Positions 1 through 11,290 of a DNA stretch of 64,000 nt are shown piece after piece (the first letter of the stretch is position 1; each line of letters starts with the position of its first letter). The notes under the pieces are model-generated. The model was not told the origin of the DNA. It did not search any database and saw nothing but the letters and a program-made list of their open reading frames with translations. Source of the stretch: Gorsachius magnificus. Taxonomy: Eukaryota > Chordata > Aves > Pelecaniformes > Ardeidae. A program made the position numbers and the translations under genes. The stretch lies in the NCBI GenBank assembly GCA_034008185.1, contig CM067084.1, positions 65,052,599-65,116,598 on the forward strand, given 5' to 3'.

Positions 1-924
1 TAGCTAGGAAAGAATCATAGGGTGCATTTGCTGTACTTATAAAAATGCTCATTGTGGTTCTGTTATATTTTAGTGTGTTTACTTCAGTCATAAGAAAATT
101 GGAAAAATAAAGCAAAAATGAATTTATGGTCAAATGATAAACCAATTTAATTATTAACAAAAAAGGAAAATGGCAAAATATAAGCAAGCAAACAAAATAA
201 AACTTTTAATGTGGTTCTGTGGTTATGACAGGAGATGGGGAGTTGTTCTTGGCACTGTTGTGTTTTTTTCTGAGAACTTGGTCGGGAAACTTATATCTCA
301 GCTATGCATTTAAATCACAGCACATTGTAGAGGGTGCAGAGGCGAGTCATTTCTTCAGCTTCAGTCCCAGATTAAAGCAACCACATATGCTGGGTTTATG
401 AGGTCAGTTCCAGTTTTTTTCTCATATCTCAGTGTCCCAGGAATGCCTGAAAACATCTTGTTTTTCATTTCATCAGTGAAAACATTTAGATTTTGCTAAA
501 ACCCAAATTGTTTACATAAGTTATATTGCTACTTTGAGAATTTTCCTTAGCCAAGATTATCCAAAAATGGCTAGTGAATTCAGGCACTAGTTTTTATAGT
601 GTTTTTTTTCTTCTTTTCCAGAGTACATTGAGGTCTCTGTAAAGGATCTCAAGTGGGAAACCAAAGATCGTTTGCCAGTTTTTAAGATCTTAGCATTGTT
701 TTCACCAAGTGCAATCATCTCTGAGGAATAAATATGCAAGGCAGTCAACACCTCTTGGTCTGGAGAAAAAAAAAGAAGGTACATGGATTCTCTTAAATCT
801 GTGGGTTTATTTTGGTTTGGTTTTTTCCTTCACAAAATAAATACAGGAGCAATACACTTATTCATTGCAACCTGAAAAAATCACTGCTATTATTTTGACT
901 GCTATTTATTTTTTATTGCAGCAG
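1..924. other. AT-rich non-coding sequence with one bidirectionally open segment
   Basis: No gene or repeat family is recognised. The only structured part lies at 587-783, where opposing splice-acceptor-like motifs flank a stretch open on both strands; it is listed separately. The rest is AT-rich unique sequence with short homopolymers. Confidence 0.5.
587..759 (-). other. candidate exon (minus) overlapping a candidate exon (plus)
   Basis: On the minus strand a long pyrimidine tract ending CTCCAG (AG at 760-761) precedes an open frame that runs to a TAG at 587-589, about 57 codons with a soluble, charged composition (it contains SSEMIALGENNAKIL). On the plus strand a second strong pyrimidine tract ending TTTTCCAG (AG at 620-621) precedes a 35-codon open frame ending at TAA 729-731. 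I recognise neither product. No good splice donor is visible on either side, so each could only be a terminal exon. Short open frames are expected by chance in 64 kb, so this is only a candidate. Confidence 0.2.
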
Positions 925-1110
925 TGTCTAGAGGCCCTAATCAGGAATCAGCATGGGATATAACAGGTGGCTACTAACAGATGGGGAAAATACAAAGTAA
1001 CAGCAAGACAATTAAGCTTGAAGTAGTAAGCCTCAGTCATAGTAAAATGGATCAGCCATTGCTACCTAGAAATATAGTTAAGTTGCCATAGTCCTTCATT
1101 TCCTAAGTTA
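925..1110 (+). repeat. old amniote interspersed repeat, copy A (name unknown)
   Basis: The order of motifs (CTAGAGGCCCTAATCAGGA, then ACAGGTGGCTACTAACAGA, then a CAAAGTAACAGCAAGACAATT-like block) follows a repeat I remember from turtle and crocodile sequence, where it reads roughly 'gaggccccaatcaggatcagggccccattgtgctaggc'. A second copy covering the neighbouring part of that consensus is at about 6,801-6,885. The family name is not known to me. Similarity is judged by eye only. Confidence 0.4.
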
Positions 1111-1801
1111 AAGAGTGGTCTCTAACTATTCAGGAAACCACTGTAAGTTAAGCATGTGCTCAAGGCTAAAATGGTTTAAAAAAAAGGGGAATTAATAGAA
1201 AGAAAGGTAAGAATGTGCCAAAGTGATATCCTCATCTGCTTACAGTGAGGACTGACCCCACTTGCCTCTCTTTGCAAGTGTCTGTACAGCACACACAAGC
1301 TAACCTGAGTGCTTACCCATGTGCACAATTCGTTGTGGCTTAACCAGTAACAGTACTTTGAGTGCCACAGGAACTGCCTGTTTGCACAGTTTTCACCTGG
1401 AGCAAAGGCAGGGCAATATGACTTGGTGTAAATTTTTTTTTCTGAACTAAAATAATTTTAATTATTTCATAGTTATTGTTGGTTGACAGAGGTTACCAAG
1501 GTTACAGGTTACCAAGGCTACTTAATGCATGGCAATTTGGTAAAGAACAGTAACTGAATTAATTTTGAACACTTAGTTCAAGTGAATTCAGAAAAGATTG
1601 ATTCAGTATTACTGTATGCATGTTCATTACTTTATTTTTAACTGATAAACATTAGCTGTTAACTTGCTTATCTCATCCTACTCCTCCTATTCCACTTTTT
1701 CTCATCCTACTCTGAGCCTCTTCTACCTAAACCACCTCTTGCAATGTATGATCAAGGTCAGTTTCTTTTTCTTCTCTTCTTGATGTGTGGTTTTGATGAT
1801 C
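1111..1801. other. unique non-coding sequence
   Basis: No gene is recognised. It contains a 16-bp imperfect tandem duplication at 1491-1522, listed separately. Confidence 0.5.
1491..1522. repeat. two-copy 16-bp tandem repeat
   Basis: GGTTACCAAGGTTACA is followed immediately by GGTTACCAAGGCTACT, 14 of 16 positions identical. It resembles a half-duplicated X-box-like motif, but the inverted half-site needed for an RFX X-box is not present. Probably a replication-slippage product. Confidence 0.7.
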
Positions 1802-2038
1802 TTAGAATCATAGAATAGAATCATTTAGGTTGGAAAATACCTTTAAGATCATCAAGTCCAACCGTTAACCTAACACTGCCATCCCACCACTAAACCATGT
1901 CCCTAAGCACCTCATCTACCCATCTTTTAAACACCTCCAGGACGGGGACTCAACCACTTCTCTGGGCAGCTCCTTCCAGTGCTTGACAACTCCTTCATTG
2001 AAAAAATATTTCATAAAGTCCAATCTAAAAAGACCTTC
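1802..2038 (-). mobile_element. CR1 LINE, 3' end fragment
   Basis: Read on the minus strand this is a standard CR1 3' end. The octamer tail lies at the low-coordinate end (imperfect copies of ATTCTATG, read as AGAATCATAGAATAGAATCAT on plus). It is followed by the block seen on plus as TTTAGGTTGGAAAATACCTTTAAGATCATC and by the end of ORF2 (plus-strand CCTCCAGGACGGGGACTCAAC and GGGCAGCTCCTTCCAGTGC). The copy is 5' truncated to about 240 bp, as most CR1 insertions are. There is no open reading frame. Confidence 0.9.
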
Positions 2039-3874
2039 AGTGTGTCCCTCTAAGCAAATCACAAGATGGACTCTAATAGAAGAAAAACGTCATATAAAAT
2101 GAAGAAAACAAGCAAGATGGGTAAAACTAAAGTAGACCAGAGTATACATCATTAAAAGATCTGCTTTGGGGCAGGGGATGGACAGGGATGGGGATGGGGG
2201 GGCACAGAGTGAAAGCAGAAAGATTATTTAAATTACTTAAAAACAATTACAAGTGATAAATACTGTCAGCTAAGATGAAAGTCTATTTTAATCATTGACT
2301 TTCACTAAAAGTAAACTTCCAACTCCAGTAAACATATAGCAATAAGCAATGTCTGTTTTCCAAGGCATTCTGAAATTTGACAAATGTATTTTGGAATACT
2401 GATATGAGATATTTTAAAGAAAACCTGAGAATTCACTCAAGGTCTTTGGGTCAGATCTAAAGTTTCTATGGGAGTTCATCTATGTGAAAATTACTAGAAG
2501 CTCAAGTACACAGCAAGATACTTCAGTTATTATTGCTTTATTTTGTTTACAGATGCTTATTTTGCTTGTCATTTCCCTACTCCCAAACTACTTGGAAGTC
2601 TTAAATCATGTTATATACTGTTTTTCTCTATTAAAAAAGAAGTAGCGGTAGGGAGGTGATAAGTTCCATTATATTTACAATTGTATTTTGGACGTCAGTC
2701 ACAGCACCAAATGTCGAACTGTGGAAGATATTTTTGCAGCAGCATCTGGTTTTTCACAGATCTCCAGATGCTGCTATATTGGTGGTTTTGGAGTTGTTTC
2801 TGGGTCAGTTATTTTGGGACATGAATTGTCTGACTGTTTTGTCCTCTCAGAAATGGTTTTCTTTTGATTTTAGCTATAATACTTGAGGTTTAGACATAAA
2901 ATTCTATATAGAATTGTTTTCTACTATAAAAAGAACTGAGGAAGGTACACAAAGCAATGTAGTATATAAACTTGTACAGAATCCTTTTTATACATTTTAT
3001 TTAGAGATATGGCCCATTGTACTGGAACATTTCAGAAAACAGGGATCTATAACTATTAAACAGCAGCAGCAAAGTGCTTAAACAGCAATGAGACTTAAAC
3101 AGGAATTAGTGTAAAAGCCATTGCGGTCGTGCTGCTGGCAAAAATAATGCTATTCTTAGTAATAGGAAAACAGATGATGCTTTAAAATCCAAACCACAAA
3201 AAATGTAAAATAAGGTGTTTGGACTCATCTGTGGGTTTGGTCCCCAGCAAGGGACTGTGGGCAGTTGCATTTCGTAAGGAAGAGGGCAGGGTAGGAACCT
3301 TCAGAGCAGGACTCATGGACAAAGGCGAGCACTGATAGCATGTCTGGCACTTGTGGTGCCATGTTAATACCCATGACAACACGACTTTTGGTGTCCAGGG
3401 TATCAACACAATGATGCACTTATTTCTTTTTCAAAATACATTTCAGAAAGGCCACATTCTGCTCACAGTTTTCATTTCACAGAATGTGCCACATATGCTA
3501 TAGAAAAGATTAGACTGTTTGAGAGAGTCTTTAGAAAGTAAAGGGATTGTTTGATGTTTCTTTCTGTCTGCAAAGCCACATCCTTTCATTAGAGTGAGGC
3601 CAATAGAAGAAGAATAAACATGCTTTGTGACATAAAAGATCTCCCAAATTACCCCAAATGATATTTCTTGTCCTTATTAATGTTATTATTTAAAATACTC
3701 AATGTCTTGGACCTTTTCAGAAGTTAAATACAGTCCTGGTTCACATAGGGAAGATTATAATCTCATTTCCCACAAAAAAATTTCTTTTTTTCTGCTAGCA
3801 TGCAAATGTTTTAGACTTTTTGAATCTGAAATAAGGATTTCACGTATCCAAATATACACACTTGTGTATGTCTG
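2039..3874. other. unique non-coding sequence with one hairpin
   Basis: No gene or repeat family is recognised. A perfect 12-bp inverted repeat at 2738-2775 is listed separately. The short open frames here have no splice or codon support. Confidence 0.5.
2738..2775. repeat. 12-bp inverted repeat (hairpin)
   Basis: AGCAGCATCTGG at 2738-2749 is matched by its exact reverse complement CCAGATGCTGCT at 2764-2775, leaving a 14-nt loop. Pairing outside the 12 bp is poor, so it does not look like a miRNA precursor. It could be a chance palindrome or part of a worn DNA transposon. Confidence 0.7.
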
Positions 3875-4467
3875 TGTCGTGGTTTAACCCCAGCCAGCAA
3901 CTCAACACCACGCAGCCGCTTGCTCACTTCCCCTGGTGGGATGGGGGACAGAATAGGAAGGATAAAAGTGAGAAAACTCATGAGCTGAGATAAAGACAGT
4001 TTAATAAGTAAAGCAAAAGCCACATGTGCAAGCCAAGCACAACAAGGAATTTGTTCACTACTTCCCATGGGCAAGCAGGTGCTCAGCCATCCCCAGGAAA
4101 GCAGGGCTCCATCATGCATAATGGCTACTTGGGAAGAAAAACGCCATCACTCTGAATGTCCCCCCTTCCTTCTTCTCCCCCCAGCTCTATATGCTGAGCA
4201 CGATGTCACACGGTGTGGGATATCCCTTGGGTCAGTTGGGGTCAGCTGTCCTGGTTGTGCCCCCTCCCAGCTTTTTGTGCCCCCCCAGCCTCCTCGCTGG
4301 TGGGGTGGAGTGAGGAGCAGAGAAGGCCTTGACTCTGTGTAAGCCCTGCTCAGCAGTAACTAACACATCCCTGTGTTACCAGCTCTGTTTCCAGCACAAA
4401 TCCAAAACATAGCCCCCTACCAGCTACTATGAGGAAAATTAACTTTATCCCAGCCAAAACCAGCACA
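3875..4467 (-). mobile_element. solo LTR of an avian endogenous retrovirus (TguLTR5-like)
   Basis: On the minus strand it opens TGTGCTGGTTTTGGCTGGGA (end at 4467) and closes GGTTAAACCACGACA (end at 3875), giving the TG...CA termini of a complete LTR of about 593 bp. Internal marks are a TATA-like GCATATAG (plus 4187-4194) and an ATTAAA polyadenylation signal (plus 4000-4005). Neither side has gag, pol or env, so this is a solo LTR left by recombination. The 5 bp on each side (GTCTG and GACTT) do not form an evident target-site duplication. Open frames inside it are LTR noise. The family name is from memory; ERVL-type affiliation is probable but not certain. Confidence 0.88.
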
Positions 4468-6535
4468 GACTTTCTTTCAGCCATCAGAAAATATTGTACC
4501 ATGGTAAAAATTGTGGATTTCAAGTAAAGAAAGAAAAAAATTCTTTGGAGTGTTGTTAGAAACAGTAATTTTTTCAGCAATGGCTAAGAATTTGAAACAT
4601 TAGAAATCTACTCAGAGATTAGTACTCACAGAAAAGTTAATTTAGTCAGAGATATATGATGAATTGACCGAATGTTATCACATGGGCTTCTAGTTCATCA
4701 AATGCCCCAGTAGTTTGTCACAGTGATAACGGGCAGAGCTTCATTTTTATGCTTGTAGCTATTTCAAACTATGTCATCTCAAACCCTAATACTAACGTGG
4801 CTCCAACCCTTTGTATGCTCTGGCGTGTGTGTGTTTCCACACACATGCATGTACATACCATTTGATTATACTCACATTTTGGAGGTTATTGTTTACTTCA
4901 AGGTCATTTTTTCTGCACTGAAGATTGCACATGAAAGGAGACGTAGTGGCTCATGGCAATTAGTGTAAGAATATCCAAATTATGCAGCAGCAGGGCAACC
5001 TGAATGTCAAAAATAGACCAATTTCTCTGTAGCCTTTAACCACACAAAAGTGTAATTCAAATCGTAATCTTGACTGTGCCAATAAAATGCTATTTCCCAA
5101 GAAGGAAATAGTTTGGGGGGAGTGCAATAAGAAAGATATTTTCAGAATATCAGACAGAAATAGTACTGCAAAACACTGTCTGCTCCAGGTTTAATCAATA
5201 ACAATTAAAGTTACTGGGCAGACTCCTACAGATTTCTAATAGGCATTGGATTAGGACATCAATGATAACCCAGTCAATGTAACTTATGTTGTTAAGAGAC
5301 ATGATGATTAAAATAATTTTTTTTCAAAGCAGAAGACAAAATAAGTAACAACAACTTTTACTTCTCCCTCCCACAGCCTAACATGCAACATCATTTGCAT
5401 AATTGCATAATAAAACAGGAGTATTTAGGATAATGCTTTATATTAGGTAGATCATTTCATTCCAAAGAGTGAAGTAGCAGACTATCTGATGATGACTTAA
5501 AATTATGTTTGATGAAAATACTACTTGTGAGGAAAACAAACACAGAAGCACAAAGTAGTTCCAAAGAAAAGATAAAATGTACATAAGGAAGGTGCATAGA
5601 AAATGGTACAATGAGTATTAACATACAGACAATAATAAAAGTAGAAACAAAACATTGCTATTTTAATTTATATCAGATGGCCATGCTTTTGTGATACCAC
5701 AAATTTAAATTCCTCATGTCTGAAACCAACAGACTATAGACACAGTAATTCTTTAGAAATAATTTGTGAAGGTGTTCACAGACACAACTTTAGTCTGCAA
5801 GGATGTTAAATTGATCGTTTCACTGCTGCTATATGTTTAAAAGACGACTTTGAAAGAAGTGGGGATAAGATTATTATTTCTACATATACTCTGTATGTAA
5901 ACCCCAAACCTGCAGCTCTATTGTATATTCTATAAAACCACCTATACATACGTTTTAAGCTAAGAATGCATTTAAAACATTTACAGTCACTGAGGCATAG
6001 GTCTGCATTTAATGTCTCTGATGAACTGGAGGAAGTAAATTGGATGGCAAAATTGTGTCACAAGTAGAAGGAAGTTACAGAAAAAATGGCAGTTATATAG
6101 AATTTCTAAGAAAAATAAAAGACTGAAAATGTTCATTTGAGGAAAAGAAATAAAAAACATATGAGAACTTATTTGTTCTATTCTGTACTTCTAAATTCTG
6201 AAAATACCTCAAATCAAAATTGTTTTAGGAATAAGAGATATCTGTACTTCATTTTGTTTTCTAAAACGAGCAATAAGAAGATTTGCACAGGGAAAAAGAG
6301 AGGTCAGTTTGAGCCCTACATATCTGATGCTTAAGGAAAATACATTTACAATACATTTAAAAAAATACTGTGCTATAATTTGCACCAAAAAGAGTAGCAA
6401 TTTAATACAGCTTTTTAGTAGAGGTGACCTAATAAAAGCTGATGCTGTAGTTAAGTATACAAGCATTTAAAACACCTAAATTAAAACAAATTATTATTGA
6501 AAGAGTTTCTGTTTTTTCTCCTGCTGCTTCCAATG
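4468..6535. other. unique AT-rich non-coding sequence
   Basis: No gene or known repeat is recognised. An octamer ATTTGCAT at 5393-5400 sits directly beside AATTGCATAA, a possible POU-type site cluster, listed under findings. The rest is featureless to me. Confidence 0.5.
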
Positions 6536-6660
6536 CCAGCCTAACAAGCAAGACATTTCATCTTCCTTTGCCTCAATTTCCCCTTCTGCACAATGAGTCC
6601 TGTGGTGTTTATAACCCTGGAAAGTCCTTTACAATCAGCTGACAACAAGATGTTAGATAG
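6536..6660 (+). repeat. MIR-like SINE relic
   Basis: The MIR-type diagnostic block is readable in order: a TTTGCCTCAATTTCCCCTTC core (compare CCTCAGTTTCCTCATCTG), CTGCACAATGAG (compare CTGTAAAATGGG), then a spaced GGAAAGTCCTTTACAATCAG 3' portion. It is heavily mutated. It is called from the remembered MIR consensus. Confidence 0.55.
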
Positions 6661-6800
6661 CTGCTAGACTTTCTCAGTATGGCTTCCCACTCTGCGATAC
6701 TCACTATGGAGAACATCTGTAGCCTTAATCATAATGATAAATGCAACATTTTGAGTTGCTGAGCAAACGAGGTGCTACATACAATAGAATCACAGTCATT

Positions 6801-6885
6801 TGTATTCCAGTGACACCCACAACGTGCTAGCCACTGTTCTTACACACACATATACAGTCAGACAGGCCCTGAAGACCACGTTTTT
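6801..6885 (+). repeat. old amniote interspersed repeat, copy B
   Basis: The motifs ACGTGCTAGCCACTGTTCT, ACACACATATACAGTCAGAC and AGGCCCTGAAGACC follow the remembered turtle/crocodile repeat 'attgtgctaggcactgtacacacatagagagacagtccctgccctgaagagc'. It appears to be the same family as the copy at 925-1110. Confidence 0.45.
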
Positions 6886-9695
6886 AGGAAGTGACAGCAG
6901 TGCTTTAATGACATGTCAGTAATTATACAGCATCAGAGACAACAGCATGATACATTCTGTTAGGCATAATACATTGTAAGCATGCTATATCTATTCAGAG
7001 ACGAGTCTAGAAAAGCATTTTCATTTATGAGGATGCAGAATCTTAAGGATCATGCTTAATTTGAAGTACTTGTAAATATATAATTGTACAGACTTATAAA
7101 TACTAATTAATAATACTTATTCCTAAAAAGCCTAACCATATCAATGCACTATTATATGAGGTGCCATATAAGCATATAATAAAAACCAAGCAGATTCTTA
7201 ATAATTCACCTGGTAAATTAATCTAATGGTGAAGACAGAGAAATGGGGTTATAGTGACACAGCCTTGGTTTTTTTCATATTTTGTTGGTTTAGATGGTCT
7301 GTGTGACCAGTTTGCAGGTAGAAATTTGTTTGCTAAGTGATGCAAACCCACAGATTGGTAGCATTAGCTAAGCTATTGTCAGCTTACAGACAGCTTTTTG
7401 TGAACATTTCAGGTTTAGTGATTTTTATAAGGGGACCGTAAAGGCTTCTTGTTAAAGTTTACTTTCTGTTGCTCACAGTTATTCTGCCTTTAAATCAAGG
7501 GCATGTTCTGCCTAAGGGGAAAACAGGCCTTGCGTATATACTAGCTGACATCCTCTCCATTACTAATTAGAGATTTGATTCTCTCAAAAAAAAGGCAACT
7601 TCCAAGCACAGGAAGGTTTTTGTTTCTTTTAAAAAATGAAATATTAATAGAATCTGAAGAAAAAATATGAAAAAGACTAATATTTCCTATAGCTTAATGA
7701 AGCAATCAAAATGATACAGGAGCTCCAGTTGCTCAACACCTATTGCAAAATACTGTCTTAAACCTCATGGATGCATGAAGCATTGAGGAAGATATGGGAT
7801 TCCTAATGCTGTAAACCTTTGAACAGAAAGAGAAGAGTATCTGGGGGGATAAAATGTTGTCAAAAGGTATGAAACACCCTTCTTTGACTACCTATTTTGA
7901 AAAGAAAATATGCAGGATAAATAGACATTCAGTAAAGTACATTTTCTTACAGACGTTCATAAACTCTTTCTTAACCCTGATTTCTCTGTATCTCGTCTAC
8001 CAGTAATTCCCATTTTTATTCTCCTGCATTTGCAAAATGGCAGGTTGCCTGTTAACTACATATATATATTTTTAAATTGTAGCTGCAAATACCTTGCTGT
8101 TTCTTTTAATGTAGCACTTCCTTTTCTCTCTTACCCTTCCACTTTGTATTGCACTCTGAGAGTGTCCGTTTGGTTTGAGACTTGCGTGGACTTTGGTGCA
8201 GTATTGCTTGAAAACATTGTCTTTTTTAGGTTTTGTTTTTTTAATCTAGCTGTACTTAGATACAGAATATAGTGGATGTTTAGTATTTTTTTATGTGAAC
8301 AATTGAGAAATAAAATTTTGGCTAGTGGGTGTTTTTCATTTTTATTTAAACTTTCAGTGGGATCAGAAATTTTCTACTCTCTTATTCCCACTAATAGTTT
8401 TAACAGTGAGTTATTGTAAGGGGAAACTTGCAGTGGTTCACCACTTACCCTGAAGTAAATGGATTTTGCTATTGATTTAACTGAAGTCAGCTTTAACCTT
8501 TATGCTTAAACTATTACAGTCTCTCAATAGGTAATTTATGCTCCTTTGTGCCTGTTAAGGTGTGAATCAGTTACATTTCTATGGAGAGGAGTGAGTGTTA
8601 AATTCGGAAGTGTCCACTTAAATCTTAATCACAAATAAGCTAGTAGGTGTCACATCAACCTCTTAGTAATAATGATCTCTTTTTCTCTATGCTTGTAAAG
8701 GGAGAATGGAGGGGCCCTAATCATGACTTGACACTACCACTATAAAAGAAATCATTACTAAGTGAGATTGCTATGAAAATGTATAGAACCAAAGTATAAA
8801 AAGCAAACTACAATGCAGTTCTCATATTTTCAATCAAAAATCACTTTTTTTTTTATGTCTGATATTTAAATACCTTGCTGTCCTTGAATATACAGCAAAA
8901 GCAACTTCTAGACTTACTAAAATGGCTGTTGTAATATGGTTATCTCTACTAGTTAAACATGTTTTCTGGAAAAGAAAAAATGAGACAGTTTTCCTTTGAG
9001 ACAACTAAGAATACTTGAGAAAAAAGGGTATAGGATGGTTTTCATTGATTATATAGACATACAGAGAGCAAGGGTGAGGGGGAAAGACTTGTAAGACTCC
9101 ATTGCTTTGCTTTTGAATAAAAAATCTTATTCCTTTTTAGCTGTATTAAGGCTTTTTTTGAAAGTAGTATCAAAGCACTAACACTTTGCATATTTTGGAT
9201 GGAAATTATAAATGGACTCTTCACTCGAGTGTGCTCCAACGTCCGCTGAATAGGAATGCATCCACTGAATTCTGTAGGTGTTATCCTGGATCAGGCCATA
9301 GTAATGTGTTGACTTAAGTATTCTTCAGATTTTGGAACATCACATGGAAAAGTAGATCCACCTATTATCAGGAAAAAAGCAAGGCACTTTTGGCATATGT
9401 GAGGAATCAAATCGAAACAGGAAAAAGAGAAAAAAATATGCCTTGAAACATCCAATTTTGCATTGCCAAACATTAAATTCTAGTCCTGACTTTTTTTTTT
9501 TGGTGTGTGTGGTCCAAGATAAAATACCTAAGTTCATGTCACCATTTCCTAAGCATGAAACTTTTTCTAATATCTGGTCACTTCTGTGATTTGGTCTAAT
9601 ATTTTCTGAAGTATTTTGTCATCTTTGAAGAAAAGTTACTATACACAGACAGAGGCCTACCAGCACACCAAATCTGAAAGCAGCAATTTTGATGC
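6886..9695. other. unique AT-rich non-coding sequence
   Basis: No gene is recognised. It includes at 8463-8494 one member of a short dispersed motif whose partner is at 17716-17747. Open frames of 60-80 codons here look random. Confidence 0.5.
8463..8494 (+). repeat. short dispersed repeat, copy 1
   Basis: This 32-bp stretch beginning ATTTTGCTATTGATTT matches 17716-17747 at 28 of 32 positions. It resembles the 'tcccattgacttcaatggga' type of sequence common in turtle repeats. It is probably a worn fragment of an old interspersed repeat. Confidence 0.45.
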
Positions 9696-10217
9696 TGTCC
9701 TGATTTCGGCTGGGATAGAGTTAATTTTCTTCCCAATAGCTGGCACAGTGCTGTGCTTTGGATTTAGGATGAGAAGAATGTTGGTAACATACTGATGGTT
9801 CAGTTGTTGCTCAGCAGTGCTTACAGCAGTCAAGGACTTTTCAGCTTCCCCTGCTCTGCCAGGGGCAGAAGAAGCTGGGAGGGGACACAGCCAGGACAGC
9901 TGTCCCCAGCTGGCCAAAGGGATATTCCAGACCATACGATGTCACGTTCAGTATGGAAACTGGGGGGAGTTGGCCAGGGGGCAGCAATCGCTGCTAAGGA
10001 TGGGCCGGGCATCCGTCAGCCGGTGGTGAGCAACTGCATTGTGCATCACTTGTTTTATTTTTTATTTTTTTTTCCTCTACTGTTTTATTAAACTCTTTAT
10101 CTCAACCCATGGGGTTTACTGTTTTTTTTTCTGATTCTTTCCACCATCCTACTGGGGAGGGGGGAGCGAGAGAATGGCTGTATGGTGTTCAGCTGCCTGC
10201 TGGGTTAAACCACAACA
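9696..10217 (+). mobile_element. second solo LTR of the same avian ERV type, more decayed
   Basis: It opens TGTCCTGATTTCGGCTGGGA and closes TGGGTTAAACCACAACA, about 522 bp, in the orientation opposite to the LTR at 3875-4467. Shared landmarks include GAGCAGTGCTTACAG-like sequence (here TCAGCAGTGCTTACAGCAGT), GGGAGGGGACACAGCCAGGA, CCAAAGGGATATTCCAGACC, an ATTAAA signal (10087-10092) and CTTTATCTCAACCCATGGGG. The TATA box seen in the other LTR is replaced by GTATGGAAAC, and the segment 9990-10080 is aberrant. No internal retroviral genes or clear target-site duplication flank it. Open frames in it are not genes. Confidence 0.85.
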
Positions 10218-11149
10218 GTCCTTCCACTGTAAGCACAATTAAATCATCTTTATGTTGTGTTCACACTGAGTTCAGCATGTTCTGGACATATCTGACACTG
10301 GCTATATCCATTAGTCACCTTAATCTGTATGTAAGCTATGGCTGTTTTCTGTACCTTTTGAGAAACAAAAGTGAAGGGCATTGGACTACACAAGAAATCA
10401 GTACAGTTTAGTTCTATCATTAATAAGAATTACAGACTTAAGAAAAGTTGGATTAGTTACTTCCTGCTGTGTATGGATGGAAGAAAAGTGCTGGAGAGAA
10501 AGCAATGCAAGTATTTTAACACCTGACGTGTTTGGAAGACACATTCAAGGCTTCTCTTGCCAGAATATTGCTTTTGCTGGTAAGCAGCTACCATAAACGA
10601 ATCATTAAACTGGAACAGATTTTCTGAAATAAAATGAACATGAAAAAAAATAATTAAAAGTTGTAGAAGAATGTCTGGAACAAAGGTGCCTTTACCATTT
10701 CTCATGTTGGGAATGAATCACTGTCTAAAGAAGACATGAATTTACACATTATATCAAACAACTTATAACTACTAGAGTGCTGCCCAGCAAGGCATTATTC
10801 TTTTACCCTTGGCAATCTGATTTGGAACTGCTCTGTACAATGCTGACCCAGAGTTGACATAAGAATATCCACAGCCTGGAGAACAGAGCATTTCTCACCT
10901 CTTACATGCTGTACAAACTCTGGGGCACAAGGGGACGACTCCTTATTTCTTTACCATACGTACATTAGATCAGGAATTTTTTTCAACTCTCTTTTTTTCA
11001 AAAAGCTTCAATTAAATTTTCCTTTTGTTGTAACTCTAGTTTTCTTTTCTCTCTGGTAAGACAAATCTTTATTCAGAACTGTATTGTATTTAGACTATGA
11101 GCATAGACTCAGTGGCTCCTCTCCTGTAATATCACTAGTGTCCACCTAA
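10218..11149. other. unique non-coding sequence
   Basis: No gene or repeat is recognised. Confidence 0.5.
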
Positions 11150-11290
11150 ATTCCTACCTTGCCTATCCTGTCTGTAATGTGGAGATTTACAGTGCTTTCC
11201 TGTATAGTGCAATTAGTCAATGTTTGCAGAAAAAAAATGGAACCCTCTATGGAAAGCACTATGAAGTCCAAAAGACTATAAATAACAACA
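11150..11290 (+). repeat. MIR-like SINE relic, 3' part
   Basis: CTGTCTGTAATGTGGAGAT corresponds to the MIR block CATCTGTAAAATGGGGAT. Downstream, AATTAGTCAATGTTTGCAG, TGGAACCCTCTATGGAAAGC and ACTATGAAGTCCAAAAGA follow the MIR-type tail 'taatgtttgcaaagcgctttggaaccctcagatggaaggcgctatagaagtgcaaa'. The order and spacing agree well over about 140 bp. Confidence 0.65.

Noticed and set aside
3811..4342. Open frames of about 90-100 codons on both strands
   Set aside because: They lie almost wholly inside the solo LTR and do not correspond to retroviral proteins.
9657..10091. Overlapping open frames of 60-100 codons
   Set aside because: All fall in the second LTR; no retroviral gene motif is present.
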